Shown: piece after piece, positions 23,792-36,703 of the stretch
Layout of the letters: each line of letters begins with the position of its first letter
Numbering within the stretch: position 1 is the stretch's first letter
NCBI GenBank assembly: GCA_029204225.1
Contig: CM055106.1
Location: forward strand, 13,957,392-14,021,391
Direction: 5' to 3'
Length of the DNA stretch: 64,000 nt
Origin: Diphasiastrum complanatum
Taxonomy: Eukaryota > Streptophyta > Lycopodiopsida > Lycopodiales > Lycopodiaceae
Notes under the pieces: generated by a model
Databases searched by the model: none
The model's input: the letters and a program-made list of their open reading frames with translations, nothing else
Told to the model about the DNA's origin: nothing
Made by a program: the position numbers and the translations under genes

Positions 23792-24012
23792 TCATATCAA
23801 AGGATGATATTTCTACTGATCCTTCTAAAATCAAGGTTATAGTTGAGATGCCCTTACCTGCGACCGTGAAGGATGTATACATTTTCTTAGGTCACACCAA
23901 CTACTACCACATCTTTATAATCGACTATGACGGCAAGGCACGGCTCGTTTATTTGGTTGTGGTTGACCCTAGAGCAAGCTCAAGAGCTCAAAGAAGTCCA
24001 AGATCAACTTAA
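23792..24012 (+). pseudogene. Gypsy RT connection region
   Basis: Continues the RT frame after the insertion with STDPSKIKVIVEMPLP and FLGHTNYYHIFIIDYDGKA, matching the conserved FLG...YYR.FI..y..iA end of gypsy RT. It then diverges; no RNase H can be read. Confidence 0.7.
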
Positions 24013-25140
24013 GCAACAAATGAGCCAGATTGACCGAGATCCTCTGAGATAGTTGATGACCCTCTTGTGAAGCCAGAAGACATCTTAGTACAACACCCTT
24101 AAGCCGCGACAATAAAAATGGAAATATACGTCAGGCTTATTCAAGAGAGGGAGGCCAATAAAAGGAATTTCGAATGAGTTGTTGAGAAACAGAAATGAGT
24201 CATCCAAGAGTCCCAGAAATAGTTGGATCAAGTGACGAAGGACCTGCAAAAGGTTTTGGACAAAGTGAACCAACTTTGGAACACGACATGCAAGGCCCAA
24301 GCAATAATTTCTAACCAGAAGCCAAGGGAAAATGACATGGATGATGGAGCTGCTGAACATGATGGGTCCACTCATCAGTTGGATGGTAGTGTGGGATCAA
24401 ATGGAAAGAAAACGGAAGCCGCCTTTGGGAGTTTCTCAACCCCTCCACCTAGCTTTAAGACTTCCCACTTCTCCTCATTTGATTTTTCCCAAATATTCGT
24501 GCCCACATACCCCGTTCCCCAGCCCTCACTTCCATATCCCCATCTAAGTTGACCATTGAGACCGCACCAAGGGCCTCCTGAGACATACAACGCTTGACCA
24601 GACGAGTTCGTAAAACAACTTAGCTCTCCCGGCACCACGTACAATCTTGTTGAGAATCCCATATATGGTATACCCACCAAGCTCATGCCATCCTCACTTG
24701 ATCACAACCCACCCGACCTATCTGAGATCAATACCAATGCTGGAGAGTTTGACGACCCCCAAGATGGGCAACCAGACCCTCGAAGGTTTTCATCGTGACT
24801 TGCAGGTTTCAACGCGGGAGAAGCTAAGCTTTCAACAAGTGAAGGGCTAGAAGAGAAGACAAGGGCACCAAGGCACTTGATGATTATCTGGCGAAGCCTC
24901 AGCAATAGCCAAAGGTGACCCAACCAATCGAGCCAAGACCCAAGCTGGTCGATACAAGAGAGTCCGAAAGATTTGGAAGAAAAATACCCCTGAAGCATGA
25001 GGGGCAAAAAAAGACGACCTGGACCAGAGCCAATATTTAACAACTGATACACCAAATCTTATGGAATTCGATCCCCATAATGATCTGAATCCAACGATAT
25101 AATTCATAAATATAGCAAAGATTACAGCCGACAAAGTGAT
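24013..25140 (+). other. Unassigned sequence with a possible gag-like coiled coil
   Basis: Broken plus-strand frames give EQAQELKEVQDQLKQQMSQ and, near 24220, a heptad-like DQVTKDLQKVLDKVNQL, followed by a Ser/Pro-rich stretch to 24552. These could be the N-terminus of another retroelement gag. No diagnostic motif was found, so no family is claimed. Confidence 0.25.
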
Positions 25141-28057
25141 GATTAATCGCTCCAGCGCATGATACTTATGTAGTATCTCTCAAACGTGTGAGAAAATATT
25201 TTCGTTCATTGGAATAATATACATAGGGCACTCAACTAGATAGGCTTTTGGTCGATGTCCTTGGACTAACGTTGGGCAAAAAACTAGAAATTACCACTCA
25301 CTTCATTGGTAAGATACCAATAAATACATCATTATCAGGTAAATTTTTGATTTGAAAGACAATCAGAAAGAGGTAATTTTTCCTTCTAACAACAAGCCTC
25401 TCACACTTCCATTCTTGAAGTTGTATCAAAATCAAATCGAATTTTGATAAAACTTTGTCCAATCTATAATCTTGGAATTGAAAATGATCAATTTTACACA
25501 TTCTAGTACTCCACTCTTGATCAAATCAATGCACAACTTTTGAGCCAAAATTGACTTTCTCAATACTTGATATGTGTCCGCAGATTAGTTTTTAAATTTT
25601 AAAATTAGTGATCCAAACTTTTTGGTGAAGATGATACATGAAACTACTCTCCAAGGCCTTCAATGTAGTAGGGTGCCTAGCACCTTATGGAATGAATTTT
25701 CTATTTTGGATTGAACTCAAAGTAGTTGGACACTATAAATGAGATAAATCAAGCTAAAAAATCTAGCATTACATCAATAATCAAGAGCAGTATCACCACA
25801 CCAACTTGGGATAGCTACAAATGTAAGAAAATCACAATGCTTTAATATCTATTCATCACGTCTTCACAAAATGAGATAGTGTACATATAGGATAATTTGG
25901 ATACCTTAATTAGGGTTGCATCTCTTCTAAATGATATTCTAACCTAACATCCGTGACTCCATCATGACACGTGCCTTAACTTTTGGTCAATCCATGTGAC
26001 AAGATTCTCCAAATACCTAGAACATCTTATGTTTTTAGTTACGGCCATATTCGGTTAAGTACCTGGAATAGTACTAATATGGTAGACCGGCCCTCCAGTG
26101 TTCGAGATTATTGGTCATGCCTAGATTTAATTCCACATCGAGGCCTGTTGGTGACTAATGACCTCGAGAGGACCCAGACACTCTAATTGAGACATATGGA
26201 GTAGTGCATGTACGTCTGACTGATATAGACAAGAGGTATGCATGAAGAGATGTGACCTATTTATAGTTGGCCTGCATGGGGATTGCATGGACTCATGCAC
26301 AGGATCCTACTCTCTATATATTGAGGTAGTGATTATCCTTTCGACGACTTGGTCTAGGTTACCTGATGAGCTCTTCTCCTCTTGTTGTCACATTGGCATG
26401 GCTTGGGGGGCTAGATCCAGGAGGATTTTCCAGAAGGGATCTAGGATTGGTTGGGTGGTTTTGCTCCACACTCGCTCTTGTGTTTTCCTATCATCATCTT
26501 AGGGGATAGTGTTCTTTACATTTTTGGTACTTGAGATCCACTTTTTCCACCTATTTTAGATTGAGTACAAATTAAACCCCACTCATTAAGAAAGAGGTTT
26601 AAGACTTATTTTACATTTTCAAGAGGTGTAGGACTCGTGGAAAATCCACCTCATTAAAATATTTCAAACTTTACTTAGCTGGATTTTGCTCTTTTCAAAA
26701 TTTTCACACTTCTCATATTACAATGCCTTCTTTTTTGCTTCTTCTTTAGCATTAAGGACACGAGCTCATTCTCTTATCATTGAGACCATCCCTATTTAAC
26801 ATCATAGAGGTTGATGAAGTACCTTTCATTGGTGATGATGCCCAATGTTTGTATTGATATGTTTATGCTACTTTGCCTTCAATGTCTCATATATTTTCTA
26901 GTATTCAACTGCTTCTTGTTCTTGCTCATTACCACAACTACGTCTCATTGAGACTCAAAATAATGATAAGTCTCTCCATCTACATAGTTGGCCTCCATTG
27001 ACCCATGTTCAAAGATCTTCAGGCTAACTTGAGTTACCACAATGTGGCAAATGAGGTGATACTCCTCTTCGCCACATAGGGGCAATTCAAGCTCATTTAT
27101 TGGACCCAGCCTCCTTGCCTTGCAAGTTGAGGTGCTTCAAACAACCTAATTCTAATGGGCCAATTATATTGCATATTGTTTGTTATACTTACTAGGCAAC
27201 TTGCATATGAAACATAAAACGTGAAACATGAGATTGGATTCTTCCATGTGCATATATTTGGGTTGTCATGGCCCTCAAATGGGAGACGAAGCAAATGGTG
27301 AATCCAACCCAATAACTTTTTATTAAATGATGCAAAGATTTGTATTCCATGTCCTCCAATAACTGGTGAGTTTATGAAGACTTCCGAGGACATTCAAGAG
27401 AATTCTTTTGGTGTTCCTCAAGAATTTACAAGGAGGATGTATTGACTTCCTTGTTTGATGGATTTTGCTAGGATTCAACGAATTTTTTCTTACAGTTTTA
27501 CAAAAGCCATTGAAAGTTCTAGGGGCTATGAGCGAAGAAAGCGACATGACTCACCATGAAAGATTTCTCAAAGCATATTACAACCCTTAAAAAATCAATA
27601 CGCGTGGTTAATAAACAATGGATGCACAATTACGTCTTTAGCCATTATTGAGCACTCACCTAACGAGATTGGCTTAGTTGGTTAGTTTGACATCCAAAGT
27701 TTCTTTGGGTTGGGGCTTCCCCTTGGAAATCCAGAAGCATCATTGAGCACTCATCAAAGTTGAGTCATGATTTAGAACCCGATGGAAAGGTCAAAAATGG
27801 ATGATCCATCATTGTATCGTCCTTGAACCAATTGGAAAGATCTAGTCATGTTTGAAGGATGGTTGGAGCTAAGCCATAGGTTGAGGAAAGGCTACCCACT
27901 TCCCTAGGGTCCTTCATCAACCAATTGAACCTTATGTAAATAATATCCCTGCTTTTTTTTTTAATGTAAAGGTCACTTTAAAGAAAGGTGGCAAACCACC
28001 ATTTGTATAGGGTTGGTAAAAAGGTCATCACAACATTAAGGGACTTGCTACTAGCTA
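25141..28057. other. Upstream region of the folate gene; no gene recognised
   Basis: AT-rich, with only short frames lacking motifs (for example 25983-26186, 26242-26502, 27097-27393). The promoter of the gene starting at 28091 should lie at its right end, but no convincing TATA box could be assigned. Confidence 0.3.
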
Positions 28058-28060
28058 GTG

Positions 28061-28065
<5 letters not shown>

Positions 28066-28090
<25 letters not shown>
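28066..28090 (+). repeat. (GA)n in the 5' UTR, abutting the start codon
   Basis: About twelve GA units end directly at ATGGC. GA/CT repeats in 5' UTRs are common in plants and can bind GAGA-type (BPC) factors; any such role here is inference. Confidence 0.8.
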
Positions 28091-28096
<6 letters not shown>

Positions 28097-28196
28097 GGGG
28101 CTGCTTTAGAAGCAATCATGCAGCAGAAACGCTTCCTTCGAACCCAAGTCCGGCAAGAGCTTCGAAATATGATTCCGGCGCGTCGATCTGAAGAAG
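28091..28196 (+). CDS. 5-formyltetrahydrofolate cyclo-ligase, exon 1
   Basis: Encodes residues 1-35 and the first base of codon 36. The enzyme (MTHFS/5-FCL, EC 6.3.3.2) uses ATP to turn 5-formyl-THF into 5,10-methenyl-THF; plant forms are usually mitochondrial. The segment QQKRFLRTQVRQELRNMIP followed by RRSEE matches the conserved N-terminal helix (K..LR..vR..L) that helps bind ATP. The start is the first ATG after the GA repeat, in good plant context (ATGGC). No long transit peptide is visible in this exon. The exon ends in phase 1 at GAAGAAG followed by GCAAGC, a GC donor. Joining to 49755 gives Asp-Ala-Ala-Ile-Gln, as expected for plant 5-FCL. Later exons are outside the window. Confidence 0.8.
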
Positions 28197-28202
28197 GCAA
28201 GC
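28197..28202 (+). promoter_or_regulatory. GC-type splice donor of intron 1
   Basis: AG followed by GCAAGC is the usual form of plant GC-AG donors (strong AG/GCAAG consensus). No GT at this point keeps the frame with exon 2. Intron 1 runs 28197-49754. Confidence 0.7.
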
Positions 28203-28895
28203 TACCCTACTTACTCTTTCTTCTACCCTTGTTGATCCATTCCTCAATCTGCACGTCATATAATGTATCTGCAAAATAAGCTGCTACTGCCATTTTACAA
28301 AACCCTGAAATGTTTATTCGATTATTTTAGGGTTGCGTTGGGCAGCTATCTCATGCTATCATATATACGTGTGTAAGCATTCTGGAATGTGCCTTGGAAG
28401 CTTGTGCTTCATCTCTTGGAAATTTTACTGGGAGCTTGTCATTTTGTTTCTATGGCTGCCTGATCAATGAAAGCCATTTTGCCGACTTGCACTTATTGGG
28501 TATATGCCACTGATCCTCTTAGGGCAAGTGATTTTATTTATGGAGATCTGTAAGAAGCAAGTAAAAAAGAACTGGTTAGCGAGGAGGTGCAGTTGAGCTT
28601 CTAACTAAATAATACATAGAGCTAACCTCTTTTCGAAGTATGATTTGCAGATTAAATTCCGATTTAGGGTTCATATTGGCTTATGGCACAGAAAATTAGC
28701 CAGTAATTTGTAAACTAGTTCTAAGAAGTTGGGACTCCGAGAATGTAGTTCGTATCATTTAGCCTAAAAGCAACATCTTTTTTTGGATGTAATGTATGGA
28801 AATACATATTTTGCAGCTTTTTAAAAAAAAATCCAATTCTACAATTTAAGAAGCTGAAGGCTAATTTCGATTTAATTTGAATTGACCCAATGAAA
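28203..28895. other. Intron 1, unique-looking start
   Basis: No transposon motif was recognised between the donor and the copia relic. Confidence 0.4.
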
Positions 28896-30432
28896 TCAGT
28901 AGAAGCATTGCATATAGCATATCGTAAGACAATAGTAGACAACAAAGTGAAGAACTATATAACAATCTCCTACAAAGAAGAGTGCAATAGCCGAAACTGA
29001 GATTAAGTTCTTCTTGATTCCTGGTACATAAAGCACATCCTTTATGTCTCCAACCTTCCCTGGAGGTAGTTGAACATGTACTTTTCCAACTCCCTTTATA
29101 TCTTTCGTGTAGTTATCTCCCAACTTCACATTTGATCCATCATCTAGTTCTTGAAAATAGGCAATCTCACCTGGGTGTCATATGTTTTGATGCACCTGAA
29201 TCAATAAACCAACTCTTCTTCAGCAAAATTTCCATCTTGCTTCTTCTTGAACTTGTTTTTTTAGCACTCCTTTGTGTAATGCCCTGGCTTTTTCCGCAAA
29301 TAAAGCAATTTCCTTTTTAAATTGCTTTAAACTGATCGAAAGAAGGCCTTGTCTCCCGTGAAGACAACATCATAACAAAGTTTTGATAGGCCAAAGGTAA
29401 ACTATTAAGCATGATAGATTACCAAAATTGAATCCGAAATACTTTCTCCAACTTCAATAACTTGCCCTCTCAGTAAAGTAATCCGTTACCGATTCATCTG
29501 TACCCATCTTTAATGTATGTAGCTTATTAGTTAAGATTCAAGAACAAAATTCGAGATTGATATATAGTCTCATGATGTGCCATTCTTCTCCGCTTTAGAT
29601 ACTCTCTCAATTCTCTATTAGTCGTTGGAAGTTCTCAACTCCTGTGACGATATCCCAATATTCTTGATCTTGGAGAATATTCTACATCTTAAATTTTTAG
29701 ATGCTAAAGTATGCACCATCTAGCTTTCTAGATTATGGTAACACAACATCATTCAATGTTGCCATTTTCAAACAATAATATTAATCTGTGGCAACTTTCA
29801 ATGGCCTGATTTTCAACGATCAATATCTCTTCAAATTTCAGTGATCTGCCTTGCAAATTCTAGCAAACAAACTTCTAGATAGTAGCGACCAATTATATGC
29901 TAGATTTCCCTCAGAAATCAGTAGCAAAAACCTTGCAAAGTTCCTGCAGTAAACAACAGCCAATCTAGCGACGACCAGTGACCAAATTCTAGTAGTATTC
30001 AATGAACAATTTACAACACTGACTAATGATCAATCTAGCAGCTTAGCCTAACCAGTGAGCAATTTCCAGTTCACTCTAGCTAACAAGTCTACAACAAACA
30101 ATCTTCAACTAAGCCGGCTAAAAAATCTGGCTGTTTCCAACGAAGAGTTTCCAACTTGATTTCCAACAAATGGCCTGCAAACTCCTTGCAGTTCAGCGAA
30201 CAACTTCAAATAAACTTGTGATCTTGCACTTCAAAAAGCAACAAAAAGCATTGATCTTTTCACGAAGATCCAATTTTCTCCTAGAAGATCCACGTTGTCC
30301 TCATAACAACGTTGACTCTACATGCAACAGATGCTCCTTTTATAATCCAACTGCAGACTTGCAAAACCAATCTCTCTTCCTCATGTAGGATCTCAAAAGC
30401 TTTGAAGATCAAGAAGCCTGCTCTGATACCAT
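28896..30432 (-). pseudogene. Ty1/copia gag-protease relic in intron 1
   Basis: Minus strand. From right to left: stop-rich gag; near 29400-29345 LPLAYQNFVMMLSSRE, the gag segment before the knuckle; at about 29310 CFICGK, the first half of a CCHC knuckle with the rest lost; at about 29205 WFIDSGASKHMT, an intact protease active site (Asp-Ser-Gly-Ala-Ser); then 29129-28896 with VLYVPGIKKNLISVSAIA. Integrase and RT are absent. It lies antisense to the host gene. Probably 5'-end-retaining and otherwise deleted. Confidence 0.75.
30418..30432 (-). promoter_or_regulatory. Met-tRNA primer-binding site of the copia relic
   Basis: On the minus strand TGGTATCAGAGCAGG follows TCCAACA, the LTR end. This fixes the LTR boundary near 30433. 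Confidence 0.8.
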
Positions 30433-30900
30433 GTTGGAATTTGACCCTCAAATTCAAGATAGGAGTGAACTAATCATATTAGCACAATCAAGATCAACAT
30501 GAAAGATTAAAGAGAACTTAGATTAAGCGAAGAATGAGCATAGCTCTCTACAATGGAATGAGAGGAGGTGGGGTGCCACTCCTCCTTATATCAGTTCTCT
30601 AGTCTCTATTAAAAGTAAAAGCTGAGTAGCAAAAAGCTAATCACTATAGTTGTTCTCTATTGTGGATGATTTGGAAAGGTACCTATAAATGACTGAGTTT
30701 TCATATAACAACGCAAAGCACTCAGTGATAGGTTATATTCCATTCATGTTGACGTATGGTTTCTAGCCTCGTGCCCTCATTTTTGTTGGCCTCAAAGGTC
30801 CCAAGGTAAATGTAGCGCTAGATAGACTGCAGGATATGCTATTTGTCGCTCAAGATAACGTAAAGCATATGAATTTTTATTGAACTCTTTTATAGCTACA
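30433..30900 (-). repeat. 5' LTR of the copia relic (right edge approximate)
   Basis: Begins (in + direction) TGTTGGAATTTGACCC, the complement of an LTR end. Non-coding. The outer edge could not be fixed, because no second LTR copy is present. Confidence 0.55.
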
Positions 30901-30967
30901 ATCATTACATATTCTCTGTCAATAATTCACATAGGGCTTAGAGTTATGCGCTTGCATTGCAAGCTAA

Positions 30968-31140
30968 AATGCAGATGAAAAATTTACTTAAATCTAAAGT
31001 TTCACGATTTACCGATTCGAGGGTAACGAATTGCCGATTTGGAACCGAATTGGAACCGGCCGATTCAAATTGGTTGGGGACCCAAATTGGTCCAGTTCGA
31101 TTTACAGCGGCCCCCGATTCATGGTGCCTCAATTTTCCAG
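30968..31140 (+). repeat. ACCGATTCG/GGAACCG-rich array, possible hAT left end
   Basis: Repeated CCGATT, GGAACCGAATT and GGACCCAAATTGG short motifs, similar to the palindromic arrays at 36704-36927 and 58747-59607. It lies 0.5 kb upstream of a hAT transposase relic on the same strand. Confidence 0.45.
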
Positions 31141-31639
31141 AGTCTAGTCGGCCGAGAGAGATAGAGAGACAAGCGTGCTTGAGAGAAGAGGGAACTTGGA
31201 AGAGAGTGTGGATTGATCATTGAGGGGAGAATATGATTGATAGGGGAGAGAGAGTGTGAATGATGAGAGAGAGTTTAGGTGATAGGGAGTGAGTTTTGAA
31301 ACTTTGAAATAGGTGACATTATGTTAGAATTTAGGAGTGGAGAAAGGAATGAATAGGTGAAAAAAGATGGAGAGATTGAAAACTTAGTATATAGTCAGAG
31401 TTTAGAGGTTAGTTAGTAGTGTTAGAAGTTTTAGAACTTTGAACTTTTAAGTTAGATGTTAGTTAGGATAGATTTTTTGTACATTTGATTTTTGAATCTT
31501 GAAAAATGAGTCTTAGGGTTAGAACTTAGATAGTAGGGAGGGGTTTGGTTTAGGGTTTAGGTTTAGATAGTAAAAGTAGGAGTCTATGTTAGAAGTTAGA
31601 ACTCAGGAATTAGAACTTAGGGCTTTAATCATCATGGTG

Positions 31640-33002
31640 AAGGCAAGAGATCCCACACGGGAACATGTGACGATTGTTGCAAGATATGGCAGCTCAGGTA
31701 CAAAGAGGTAGACTTGCAGATATTGCAATGTCACTTCCACTGGGGGGTCCTTTGCGGATCCGAGCACACCTCTTGGGATTCCGTGGCTATGACATAGCTG
31801 CTTGCACACAGGTGCCACGAGACATTGGATTGGTGAGACTTGGCAGTCATGTAGTGGAGGCTGATGCACCCTATCCTCGTGCTACACATGCAGGAGCAGG
31901 TGATGTCTGCTTTTAAGTTTTGCTTTACCTTACTTGTTAAAACTTAGTAGTTACGTAATATGTATATACTATAAATGATAGGTTGCTCATTAAACATTTG
32001 CCTTTGGAAATTGCTCTTGCCAATGATTGTCATTAATAACTATGCACATTGTAGTGTGCAGTGTGATTCCTGATTCCTGAACATTGAATCATGATTCATG
32101 ACTGATGTCCATTTTCATTCTTGAATAGGACCTTCAGAGCTTGCGTGTCCTCCCACATCATCGGCTTTAGAGCCTATGTAGATCTCACATGACATGCCCT
32201 CTTCCTCAGCTCATCGTGATCATTGGACCCCCCTCCGTTGAGATTGAGGGACCAGTGGATGCAAGTGCAAGCACTGCAGGTCGTGCAGTTGGTGCACCAT
32301 CCACATCTAGGGCCAAGGTACTCATTTATCCCAGAAGCAAGGACTTTTATGTGTCAGCGTACAAGCAAGAGAACACAGACCTTGCCCTTGCCCGCCTTTC
32401 TATCAGGAGGCTCTTCTTTGTATGTGACCTCCCCTTCCGCTTAGCGGCGACACATGAATGGGAGAAGGCGAGGTTACCTGTTTCCCAGGTTGGTTGAGTG
32501 GAGAGGACCTACCATGGAGCAGCTGAGGACTAGAGAGTTGCTCCATGAGAAAGAGGAGGTGTGCAAAGAGCTAGAGCCCATCAGGTGAGTCGTGACTGGT
32601 GACTGTTGCAATTTGGCTTGAGCCTTGTATAATGTATTTGTAATTTGTAAATTGTTATGTTTTTCATGCCTTCTATGTTCTAAAAATCTCTAAAAATGTA
32701 GGAAGTCGTGGGCTACGTATGGGTGCTCCAGCTCTGATGGATGGAGAGATGCAAGGAAGAGACATGTCATATGTATGATGTATGGCCCCTTTGTAAATTG
32801 TCAGTTTAAAACTTGATGATTTGATGTACGGTGAAAATTTTGTGGTTTGTATACTATCTACAAGTTACAACTTTATTACTTAGGACTTACAACTTACAAC
32901 TTGGCAAAATTGTCCCTTTTAGGAATTGTGATCACTAGTGAGTATATGTTTGGCCATATCAAAAAGGCCATTGAGGAGGTGGGGCTAGAGAATGTTGTGC
33001 AG
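31640..33002 (+). pseudogene. hAT transposase relic (BED + DUF659) with introns
   Basis: Reads as a spliced gene. Exon to 31899: DPTREHVTIV, a cysteine pair (CRYC) and, after a frameshift, PLRIRAHLLGFRGYDIAAC, together a BED zinc finger. Exon 32129-32584: LALARLSIRRLFFVCDLPF, then TMEQLRTRELL and CKELEPI. Exon 32702 on: KSWATYGCSSSDGWRDARK, the DUF659 core. Last exon 32923-33002: ITSEYMFGHIKKAIEEVGL and ENVVQ, usual just before the catalytic TDN. GTGAGT...TAG joins the middle exons in frame. The catalytic core and the C-terminal dimerisation domain are missing. Sense to the host gene. Confidence 0.75.
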
Positions 33003-34393
33003 GTAATTTAAATTGCTTGTCCAATGTCAAATGTCAATGTTAAATGTGGTGGTCATTGTTTGAACTTTGAACTATAATAGATTATCAATTAATTATTGAA
33101 ATACATCATTCAAGACTCAAGTTTAAACATTGATGATCATTGATTATAGCTCTGATAAATTTTGTACTTGTATGTCATAAAAATCCTATAAGGAGCTTCG
33201 ATAACTTCCTTTGGTTTGAAAATCTCAAAAATAACAACTGCGAACAAGAATACCTAGTCAGCTCTCAAATTGAAACGGTTCTACTTTGGAAAAAAAAAAA
33301 CACTGCCAAAGATTCAAATTAGAATCTTATTTGAATGGTCAGGTTTCCCCAAGGAGTAAGCATTTTATAATATAAAAATATATGATTTACCCGTATTGTT
33401 GTAGACCAAAATATGAAAAAGATTGGCACACAACTCTACTGCATACAAATAGTTAATTGCATTAGTTTCTACTTGGCAGTGACATTCATGGATGTCCCCT
33501 TACTAACGATCTAGGTAACTGATTTATTAAGCTATTCCCTAGAGGGGTGCGCCTCTATGCTTGCTGCGTTGGGCTCTAGTTATGTAAAATTAGCCATTTG
33601 TTGCTTATGCGTCTCAGGTTCAGCCTTCATGACTGGCTTCAATGGGTTGGTGATTTTGAGCCGACTGCTGTACTCTGATGTGGTATTCATGGCCCATGTA
33701 GCTAGCTTGGGCTCTATCTATATTCTTTAGCCACTTACTGCAGATATGATTTTGCTTTTATGTTCTCTACTGATAGCTTTGAATTCCTATGCGAAGATAG
33801 TAGTCCTACTGTTATCTCATTTCCGGTCTATCTGATTGGGCACTACTAGAAAATGGAAGATGACACAACTGCATTATGACGAGTGACTGGCTGCACACTG
33901 AGGAGATAGCTAGAAATAGAGAATGCCTGACAGGCTTGAATATACATGTGAGTAGTCTAACATACCTCTTAAGCCCATAATATGGGATGCACACCTACTA
34001 TGCAAGCCCTAATGTGACGTACACTATAATCTGTTCTGCAAACCTAACACAAGAGACAGAAAAATGAAGATAGAGGCAAGCAGACTCCACAAAAAACCAA
34101 CATGCAATACAGGACATGGACATGCAAACTTAAAAAAAAGCCAACATGCCAAAATCTGAAAGGAAAGAAATCAACATGGAGACTCAACTAAAGCCAGCAT
34201 GCAAAGCAAATTGATTCATCATGCATGCCTTTGGGGTGCCATGCGAGTACAGGCCCAAACAGTGGAAAGCTACAACATTTTTGCCATGCAAAGTGGGAAA
34301 TTACCTACATGTCAACTACTTGTTAATCATTGTGCCATAAAATTGCAGTATATCTGGGACACATGGACAAAAGTTGAGGGTGACGATAAATCC
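33003..34393. other. Intron 1, no recognisable element
   Basis: AT-rich. Short frames lack motifs. The lost 3' half of the hAT element could lie here but is not recognisable. Confidence 0.35.
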
Positions 34394-35731
34394 AAAGAGA
34401 GAGAAAGAAAGAAAGCTCTCCTTCTAGAGGTCCAAATATCAGATCTATGAGATGCTGTACATTGACGTTGATCGCGATGTCGATCTCCCATAGGAACAAA
34501 AATATCCTCATCATCCATCTCTGAATCCACCCGAGCTCTCCTCCTGGAGAAGAAAGTTGTAGTATGAGTCTATGTATCATGAATATTTGGCTGAGCAAAG
34601 ACTCCATATCAGGGACATCTTGTGTAACATAAGAGCTACATATCGAGGATCCTCGTAGGCGATGAGAGAACGTAAAGTAGTAGGTGAGTCTCTGAATAAG
34701 CAGTAATATCGACCACGTATCTCATAATAAGTAGGACATCTAAAGATGAAATGCTCCTCAGTCTCAACCTCTCCCAGTGAACATATCTGGCATATCCTGG
34801 TCATCATGCGGGGTACTCCCGTCTCAACTCAAGCTGATGTGAAGAAACTCTGATCTGTGACCTGTCCCAGTGTGAATCTCAAACAATGAGATAACCCAAA
34901 GTCTAAGTACTGTGGCTGGACTGGGAAGCTTGATACATCAAGCTCTAAGAAGTGAGTCCGATAGAAGTTGGAGGTATGTCGAAGATACGCACGATATATG
35001 TATCGCCCGATATACTCCTGAGTGCTTGTTGGGAGGTCGGAGATGGTGATACCAGACAAACTCAAGAGACGAGTAGCCTGTGAATACCAAGAGGAATGGA
35101 AACCCAGATTATGGAGCTGCATCGACGGGTAATCCCCAAAAATGTATATCTGTCAGGAGGAAGCACACTCTCTCTCTGGATATACACGATGAGTCTGAAG
35201 AGAGCATCAACTAATAATGGAGGAATAGTGATGATCTGATGTGGTACTGATGGCTTAGCCCGTCTGAGAGAGTGTAGTGATATGTACTATGTAGTCGTGA
35301 TATACTAGCCCAATCAGAGGAGGTAAGGCTTGTACACCAAGTCTCAGCTGAATAGAGTATTGTAGGAGTGACCATAATGTCAAAAAGGCGACACTTACTA
35401 GGAGCATTGTGAATATATCTCTTGAAGCAAAATCTCTTTAGCTGGACCAAGGAGGCATGGCCCTTCCCCAGGCAGGGCCAAGGCTGCATGTCACATATTG
35501 AAAATAGGACCACTGAAAAGCGCCCACTTTTAGGTAAGTATAAGATGAAACCACCTCTAGGTTAACTCTTGTCTCTGACTCTCTCCATCAAGGATCTAGA
35601 AGTATTGACCATAACTTTGGTCTTCGAAATGCTCACCTATAATCCCCATCTAGCACAAAATGTATATAGACTGTCGAAATGTCTTTGTAGTTCCTCACTG
35701 ATCGGTGATAATAGAGTTACATCATCATCAT
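34394..35731 (-). pseudogene. LINE copy a: 3' half of ORF2
   Basis: Minus-strand non-LTR retrotransposon, 5'-truncated. At its right end the RT reads from within the YADD box (DDVTLLSP) onward. Then KVMV-like, LKRFCFKRYIHNAPSKCRLF, LYSAETWC (thumb) and, at 34807-34577, CQICSLGEVETEEHFIFRC, a CX2CX9HX4C zinc motif followed by YYEIRGRYYCLF. Several frameshifts. Its left end is a short GAGAGAGAAAGAAAG tail; the conserved 3' hairpin seen in the other copies is missing here. Confidence 0.75.
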
Positions 35732-35764
35732 GAGAGAGAAAGAAAGAAAGAAAGCTTTATTAAC

Positions 35765-35794
35765 GTCTTTTCCATGCCAAAAGGCGTATAAGAC
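35765..35794 (-). other. LINE 3'-terminal hairpin (copy b)
   Basis: Minus strand: outer stem GTCTT/AAGAC, inner stem ACGCC/GGCAT with a C-A mismatch, TTTT loop. Followed by TTAATAAAG and a (TTTC)n tail. Confidence 0.7.
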
Positions 35795-36703
35795 GAACAA
35801 GTACATCAGATAAAGTGGAACCAAGGCGGAGCAATGCCGTCAAACAACATAACTAAAATCAAGCTAACTAAGAAGAGGATAATGTCCAGGATTATATGGT
35901 ACGAAGACCATTTACAGATTCAATTGGCATCTCTTCAGTGCTCTAACTCTTCAACTCTGAACAATCTCAGATATCTCATTCATAACAACAGGTTTAATAT
36001 CTATAAAACGAATGATACCATCCCTATAGATCAACCGCTCTCCATTTTGTACCTGGGTCTTTCTTAGGCCGCCATGCAGTATCCATATCTTTGTGGTGGT
36101 GTTGAAGACTCTCTTCAAGAAACTTTTTAGCTTCACCAACAACATCTTGGGAGTTCGTAATACCTCTAACTCGGACATTAAGAGCCTTTTGCTCTCGCAA
36201 ACGGCTCTCGGTGAACGTAGCTGAGATAAATGAAGGTGGAGGTGGTAGAACAACAATATTAGGACCTTTAAGCACATTTGCCCAGGATTGGACAACGGAA
36301 TGATGCTGTTCCACTTGACTTTCAAGCTATTGGATCTTAGCTGAAGTAGTCGAATGAGAGGAAGCTTCGATTTTGATAGATGTAACTTCTTTCTTGTGAC
36401 GAATCTAGTTTTTGAAGATGAGATTGCACAGCTTGGATCGTAGCTTCAAGAGAAAGAAGTGTTTTTTGATGGTCGTCGAGGTATTCATATGAACGTAACT
36501 GATCTGCACGAATGACGGAGATCATAAAGGTTGGAGGCACAGGTGATTCCTCTTCTAGGGTATTTGGGGTCAAAGGGTCGGCTATAATGGATTCACTATT
36601 AGCAAGAAGAGGATTTGACGGAGAGATGGGGATTGCAACTGGAATAGAAGGTGAAGGTGAAGGTGAAGGTGGATCGAAGGTAGGTGTGATAGACAGACTT
36701 GAA

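Noticed and set aside
24223-24552. ORF as a coiled-coil host protein
   Set aside because: Broken upstream frames of the same kind and the position after a gypsy RT suggest retroelement debris; not enough evidence for either.
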